A stretch of 45,368 nucleotides of DNA from Burkholderiales bacterium (lineage in GTDB: Bacteria > Pseudomonadota > Gammaproteobacteria > Burkholderiales > Casimicrobiaceae): NCBI GenBank assembly GCA_020851255.1, contig JADZDA010000017.1, positions 1 through 45,368 on the forward strand, given 5' to 3'. A model generated the notes under the pieces. That model saw only the letters and a list, made by a program, of their open reading frames with translations, did not search any database and was not told the origin of the DNA. A program made the position numbers and the translations under genes. Below are positions 41,253-45,368 of this stretch, in pieces (within the stretch, counting starts at the first letter, position 1; every line of letters starts with the position of its first letter).

Positions 41253-42377
41253 GTGCCCACCTCGACCGCCCAACGAAATCGACAGGCCGCCGCCGGCACT
41301 GCGGGCGCCCAGCGCCCGATCGACGATACACGGATCACCGAGATCACCGAGCTCGTGCCGCCCGCGCACCTGCTGCGCGAGTTCCCGGTTTCCGACGTCG
41401 CCGCAGCCACGACCTACGACTCGCGCCAGGCGATCCATCGCGTGCTGCACGGCGCCGACGACCGGCTGGTCGTCGTCGTCGGCCCCTGCTCGATCCACGA
41501 TTACGACGCGGCGATCGACTACGCGACGCGGCTCGCCGCGTTGCGGCGCACGCTCGCCGAGGACCTGGTCATCGTGATGCGCGTCTATTTCGAGAAGCCG
41601 CGCACGACCGTCGGCTGGAAGGGACTCATCAACGACCCGCGTCTCGACGGCTCGTTCAAGATCAACGAGGGTCTGCGGCTCGCGCGCCGCATCCTGCTCG
41701 AGGTCAACGAGCTGGAACTCCCGGCCGGCACCGAGTACCTCGACATGATCACGCCGCAATACGTCGCCGACCTGATCTGCTGGGGCGCGATCGGCGCCCG
41801 GACGACCGAGAGCCAGGTGCACCGGGAACTCGCGAGCGGCCTGTCGTGTCCGGTCGGCTTCAAGAACGGCACGCACGGCGACGTGCGGATCGCCGTCGAC
41901 GCGATCAAGGCGGCCAGCGCTCCGCACCACTTCCTGTCGGTCACCAAGGGCGGCCACTCGGCGATCGTCCACACGGCGGGCAACGAGGATTGCCACATCA
42001 TCCTGCGCGGCGGCAAGGCCCCGAACTACGACGCCGAATCGGTGGACACGACCTGCCGGGAGCTGGCCGCCGCCGGGCTGGCCGCGCGCGTGATGATCGA
42101 CTGCTCGCACGCCAACAGCCAGAAGAAGCACGACCGGCAGGTCGACGTCGCCGCCGAGGTCGCTGCGCAGGTGGCCGGCGGTGATTCCCGGATCATCGGG
42201 CTGATGCTCGAGAGCCATCTCAACCCGGGACGGCAGGACCTGAAGCCGCACGAACCGCTCGCCTACGGCGTCTCGATCACCGACGCGTGCATCGGCTGGG
42301 ACGCGACCGTCGAGACGCTGGAACGGCTCGCCGACGCGGTGCGCAGGCGCCGGCTCGCGCTCGACGACGCCGCGTAG
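41253..42377 (+). CDS. aroG: Class I 3-deoxy-7-phosphoheptulonate (DAHP) synthase
   Basis: 374 residues. Condenses phosphoenolpyruvate with erythrose 4-phosphate, the first step of the shikimate pathway. Family motifs are LVVVVGPCSIHDYDAAIDYA, MRVYFEKPRTTVGWKGLIND, KNGTHGDVRIAVDAIKAA, TKGGHSAI and MIDCSHANSQKKHDRQ. The N-terminal extension typical of the AroF/G/H group, where allosteric aromatic amino acids bind, is present. The start is a GTG with GGGAG about 5 nt upstream. Which aromatic amino acid inhibits it cannot be read from sequence; the symbol is for the family. Confidence 0.95.
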   Translation: MPTSTAQRNRQAAAGTAGAQRPIDDTRITEITELVPPAHLLREFPVSDVAAATTYDSRQAIHRVLHGADDRLVVVVGPCSIHDYDAAIDYATRLAALRRTLAEDLVIVMRVYFEKPRTTVGWKGLINDPRLDGSFKINEGLRLARRILLEVNELELPAGTEYLDMITPQYVADLICWGAIGARTTESQVHRELASGLSCPVGFKNGTHGDVRIAVDAIKAASAPHHFLSVTKGGHSAIVHTAGNEDCHIILRGGKAPNYDAESVDTTCRELAAAGLAARVMIDCSHANSQKKHDRQVDVAAEVAAQVAGGDSRIIGLMLESHLNPGRQDLKPHEPLAYGVSITDACIGWDATVETLERLADAVRRRRLALDDAA

Positions 42378-42409
42378 GCTCGCGCCCGGGCCATGAGGCG
42401 CTGGCGGAC

Positions 42410-43981
42410 ATGACCGGCGCTCGCGGCCACGCCGAGATCGAGGTCAAGCTCGCGCTCGACCCCGCGCTCGCGGACGCGCTACCCGCGCACCCGGCCGTCG
42501 GCGCGCTGCGCCGCGGACCCACACGCGTCGCGCGGCTGCGCACGATCTACCACGACACGGCGGACCGTAGACTCGCCCGCGAGGGCATCGCCCTGCGCTC
42601 GCGGCGCACCGGACGCCGCTGGACGATCGCGGTCAAGGGCGCGCCGGGCGCCGCCGGCACGCTCGCCTCGCGTCCGGAAATCGAATGGCCGAGCGCCACG
42701 GCCGCGCCCGACCCGCTGCGGCTCTCGGCGACGCCCTGGCGCGTCGTCTTCGCCAGGGCGCTCGCCCGGGGCTCACTCGCACCGGTGTTCGAGACCGACG
42801 TCGAGCGCACGACGATCCCGGTCGCCTTCGACGATGGAACCACGGCGACGATCGACATCGATCGCGGCTGGATCGTGGCGTCCGCCGGTTCGCCGCCGCG
42901 CGCCCGCGCAGCCGTCTGCGAGGTCGAGATCGAACTCGGGCGCGGCGACCCGTCGCGGCTCCTCGACCTGGCCGGACTGTTCGCCGACGAACTGGGTTGC
43001 GCGCTGGAACCGCGCAGCAAGGCGGAGCGCGGCTACGCGCTCGCCGACGGGCGCACGCCGGTGCCGGTGAAGGCGCGCGAGGTCGATCTCGCCGCCGGCG
43101 CCGGCGCACGCGCGGCCGCGGTCGCGATGCTGTCCGAGTGCATCCGCCAGATCGAAGGCAACGCCGTCGGGTTCCCCGCGCCCGCGGATCCGGAGTGGAT
43201 CCACCAGATCCGCATCGGCGTGCGCCGGCTGCGATCGCTGCTCGCGCTCTCGGGCGATCTGTTCGCGCAGGAGCGCGTCGACCACCTGAAGCACGAGACG
43301 CGCTGGCTGCTCGACGCGCTCGGGCCGGCGCGCGACCTGGACGTGTACGCGCTGCAGACGCTGCCGCTGGCGCTCGACGACCCGTCGTTCGCGCCGGCCG
43401 ACCGCGCGGGCGCACCCTGGGACTGGCGTGCGTACTCGCGCCGGGTCGCGGTTCGCCGGCGCGCGACCCACTCCGACGCCGACGCGGCGATCGGCTCCCC
43501 GCGCTTCGTGCGCTTCGTGCTCTCGGCGATCGCGATGACCATCGCCGCGGACGACGACCGCCGGCGGCCCGAGGACGGCGACACGTCCGCACGGGCGTAC
43601 GCGAGACGCCGGCTCGAGCGGCGCGCCCGCCGGCTCGACGAGGCCGGCGCGAGGCTCGTGCACGCCACGGACGACCAGCGGCACACGGTCCGGATCGCCG
43701 CGAAGAAGCTGCGCTACGCGACCGAGTTCTACGCCCCGCTGTTCCCGCGCCGGCGCGCGCGCGCGTTCCGGGAGCGACTCGAGCGCCTGCAGGACGTGCT
43801 GGGCGAATTCAACGACGCGGCGGTCGCGCCGCGCGTGACCGCTTCGATCGCCGGGCCCGCCTCCCCGGTCACCGCCGCGATCGATGCCTGGTCGCGCGCG
43901 CGCTGCGCCAGGCTGGCCGACCCGATCGACGCGGCCTGGCGGCGCTACGCGTCCGGCCGCCCGTTCTGGGATCGCGACTGA
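42410..43981 (+). CDS. CYTH-CHAD inorganic triphosphatase-like protein
   Basis: 523 residues. The N-terminal CYTH (triphosphate tunnel) domain has the ExExK signature at residues 9-13 (EIEVK), basic strands such as GIALRSRRTGRRWTIAVKG, and the closing VCEVEIELG. From about residue 230 a CHAD domain follows, with WIHQIRIGVRRLRSLLAL and, in the second half, HTVRIAAKKLRYATEFY: paired His/Arg-rich helices thought to bind polyphosphate. Similar to E. coli YgiF, which hydrolyses inorganic triphosphate. It starts 33 bp after aroG and is followed 6 bp later by the YheT-like gene. Confidence 0.92.
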   Translation: MTGARGHAEIEVKLALDPALADALPAHPAVGALRRGPTRVARLRTIYHDTADRRLAREGIALRSRRTGRRWTIAVKGAPGAAGTLASRPEIEWPSATAAPDPLRLSATPWRVVFARALARGSLAPVFETDVERTTIPVAFDDGTTATIDIDRGWIVASAGSPPRARAAVCEVEIELGRGDPSRLLDLAGLFADELGCALEPRSKAERGYALADGRTPVPVKAREVDLAAGAGARAAAVAMLSECIRQIEGNAVGFPAPADPEWIHQIRIGVRRLRSLLALSGDLFAQERVDHLKHETRWLLDALGPARDLDVYALQTLPLALDDPSFAPADRAGAPWDWRAYSRRVAVRRRATHSDADAAIGSPRFVRFVLSAIAMTIAADDDRRRPEDGDTSARAYARRRLERRARRLDEAGARLVHATDDQRHTVRIAAKKLRYATEFYAPLFPRRRARAFRERLERLQDVLGEFNDAAVAPRVTASIAGPASPVTAAIDAWSRARCARLADPIDAAWRRYASGRPFWDRD

Positions 43982-43987
43982 CGCGCG

Positions 43988-45052
43988 ATGGTGCGCGAGG
44001 ACACGAGCGACCCGGGTCCGTACCGCGCGCCGGTCTGGCTCGCCGGCGGGCACGCCCAGACGATGTGGGCGCCGCTCGCGCGCCGTCCGTCGGTCGACTA
44101 CCGTCGCGAGCGGGTCGACGCGCCCGACGGCGACGTCTGGCTGTTCGACTGGCTCGGCGATGACGGGCCGGGAAACTCGCCGGTCGTCGTGCTGTTCCAC
44201 GGCCTCGAGGGCAGTTCCGGTTCGCACTACGCCGTCTCGCTGATGGCGCATGCCGGCCGGCGCGGCTGGCGCGGCGTGGTCGCGCACTTCCGCGGCTGCG
44301 GCGGCGAGCCCAACCGGGCGCCCCGTGCCTACCACTCGGGCGATCACGCCGAGGTCGGCGCGATGCTCGCCGCGGTGCGAGTGCGCGCCGGCCCCGACGC
44401 ACCGATACACGCCGCCGGTGTCTCGCTCGGCGGGTCGGCGCTCGTGAACTGGCTGGGGCGCGCCGGCGCGTCCGCACGCGCGCTGCGCGGTCGTGCCGCC
44501 GCGGTGTCCACGCCGCTCGACCTGATGGCCGCCGGCGTTTCGATCGGCCAGGGCGCGAATCGTCTCTACACGCGGCATTTCCTGCGCACGCTCAAGCCCA
44601 AGGCGCTCGCGCTGGCGCAGCGGCATCCCGGCCTCATCGACGTCGATCGGCTGGCCCGCGCGCGGTCGATGGACGAGTTCGACGACGCGGTCACCGCGCC
44701 GTTGCACGGCTACGAGGACACGCGCGACTACTGGACGCGCGCGTCGTCGAAGCCCTGGCTCGCGCGCGTCGGCGTGCCCACGCTGGTGATCAACGCCCGC
44801 AACGACCCGTTCGTCCCGGCGGCGTCGCTGCCGCGGCCCGACCAGGTCTCCGCCGACGTCGTGCTCGAGCAGCCGGACGGTGGCGGCCACGCCGGCTTCG
44901 TCTCCGGCGCGTTCCCCGGCCACCACGACTGGCTCGCGCGGCGCCTGCTCGCCTGGTTCGCCGGCGAGGCCGCTCGCGCGCCCGGTATCATGGGCACCCC
45001 CGCCACGTCCGACGGCATCGCAACCGGCGCCCCCGCGCATCCCGACGCATGA
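43988..45052 (+). CDS. YheT-like alpha/beta hydrolase
   Basis: 354 residues, UPF0017/EMB8-like family. The N-terminal AGGHAQTMWAPL is the family signature. HGLEGSSGSHY forms the oxyanion region, AHFRGCGGEPN follows, and the nucleophile elbow AAGVSLGGS places Ser146 in GxSxG. The acid is in INARNDPF and the His in GGGHAGF. Probably an esterase or lipase-like hydrolase of unknown substrate. Its last residues are Ala/Pro-rich, and its stop overlaps the phosphomannomutase start by 4 bp. Confidence 0.88.
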   Translation: MVREDTSDPGPYRAPVWLAGGHAQTMWAPLARRPSVDYRRERVDAPDGDVWLFDWLGDDGPGNSPVVVLFHGLEGSSGSHYAVSLMAHAGRRGWRGVVAHFRGCGGEPNRAPRAYHSGDHAEVGAMLAAVRVRAGPDAPIHAAGVSLGGSALVNWLGRAGASARALRGRAAAVSTPLDLMAAGVSIGQGANRLYTRHFLRTLKPKALALAQRHPGLIDVDRLARARSMDEFDDAVTAPLHGYEDTRDYWTRASSKPWLARVGVPTLVINARNDPFVPAASLPRPDQVSADVVLEQPDGGGHAGFVSGAFPGHHDWLARRLLAWFAGEAARAPGIMGTPATSDGIATGAPAHPDA

Positions 45053-45368
45053 ACCTCCCTGCCGAGATCTTCAAGGCCTACGACATCCGCGGGGTGGTCG
45101 GCCGCACGCTGACCGCGCCGATCGTGCACACGATCGGACGGGGGCTGGGCACGCTCGCCCGCGAGGCCGGCCGCGCGACCATCGCGATCGGCCGCGACGG
45201 CCGCCTGTCGGGGCCTGAACTCGCCGCCGCGCTCGCCGACGGCATCCGCGCCGCCGGCACCACTGTCGTCGACGTCGGCCGGGTCGCGACGCCGATGACC
45301 TACGTCGCCTCGCACGCGCTCGCGACCGCGTGCAGCGTGATGGTCACCGGCAGCCACAACCCGCCCGA
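45049..45368 (+). CDS. Phosphomannomutase/phosphoglucomutase, N-terminal part
   Basis: About 106 codons before the window ends. It opens MNLPAEIFKAYDIRGVVG, has IAIGRDGRLSGPELAAAL, VDVGRVATPMTYVA, and reaches the phosphoserine loop MVTGSHNPP, the signature of alpha-D-phosphohexomutases (AlgC/ManB type). It interconverts hexose 6- and 1-phosphates for nucleotide-sugar synthesis. The ATG overlaps the YheT-like stop by 4 bp. Which hexose is preferred needs the missing C-terminus. Confidence 0.93.
   Translation, partial: MNLPAEIFKAYDIRGVVGRTLTAPIVHTIGRGLGTLAREAGRATIAIGRDGRLSGPELAAALADGIRAAGTTVVDVGRVATPMTYVASHALATACSVMVTGSHNPP

Overview
This is 45.4 kb of gene-dense, very GC-rich (roughly 70%) bacterial chromosome. 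The gene content (a DUF1631 protein, AceK, DUF4124, PsiF, KTSC, the small baeRF-like 'translational machinery' protein, an AhpC/AhpD pair) and the recurrent TA(C/G)AAT-type -10 boxes point to a betaproteobacterium, perhaps a Burkholderiales-like environmental lineage. That assignment is inferred from family membership only. I see no rRNA, tRNA, CRISPR array, insertion sequence, integrase or phage gene. The window starts and ends inside genes.

Layout. 1-3.3 kb: a partial Ala/Pro-rich single-pass membrane protein (-) diverges from a DUF1631 protein (+). 3.3-7.7 kb: an Stf0-type sulfotransferase (-), then an AEC transporter, a secreted unknown and a 565-aa protein of unknown function. 7.8-10.8 kb: a SET-domain methyltransferase whose reading frame runs through the promoter of the ahpC-ahpD peroxidase pair, then an esterase. 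10.9-18.6 kb: a translationally coupled signalling operon with a REC-HD-GYP protein, a 1751-aa five-PAS hybrid histidine kinase with REC and HPt, and a REC-histidine kinase. 18.7-24 kb: small housekeeping and envelope genes (MDR oxidoreductase, TPR protein, YpfJ-type metallopeptidase, multi-zinc-ribbon protein, DUF4124/BamE-like protein). 24-31.2 kb: aceK coupled to an apparently exported deaminase, a divergent L-serine dehydratase, an MliC-like lipoprotein, a beta-hydroxyacid dehydrogenase and a solitary peptide-type substrate-binding protein. 31.3-35.2 kb: a stress block (Met/His-rich secreted protein, baeRF-like protein, periplasmic MsrA, Yip1 membrane protein, KTSC protein, Hsp20, DksA/TraR protein) with FNR/ANR-like dyads and a clear sigma-32 promoter. 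35.3-39 kb: an aldo/keto reductase and a tightly coupled DUF1499 - ferritin-like/VIT1 - RlmI run. 39.1-45.4 kb: UDP-glucuronate decarboxylase, a truncated glycosyltransferase remnant, a PsiF-type protein with a strong terminator, DAHP synthase, a CYTH-CHAD triphosphatase, a YheT hydrolase and the start of a phosphomannomutase/phosphoglucomutase.

How the genes fit together. Most of the window is ordinary chromosomal housekeeping. The parts that look most like systems are (i) the three-gene phosphorelay/c-di-GMP operon, in which two proteins with closely similar receiver domains flank a giant hybrid kinase, and (ii) the 31-35 kb stress block, where two intergenic regions share a TTGAC/TGAT-N4-GTCAA dyad. 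Nothing here is clearly a new defence or mobile system. Many long open frames opposite the real genes (up to 939 codons) are artefacts of GC content and were left out.
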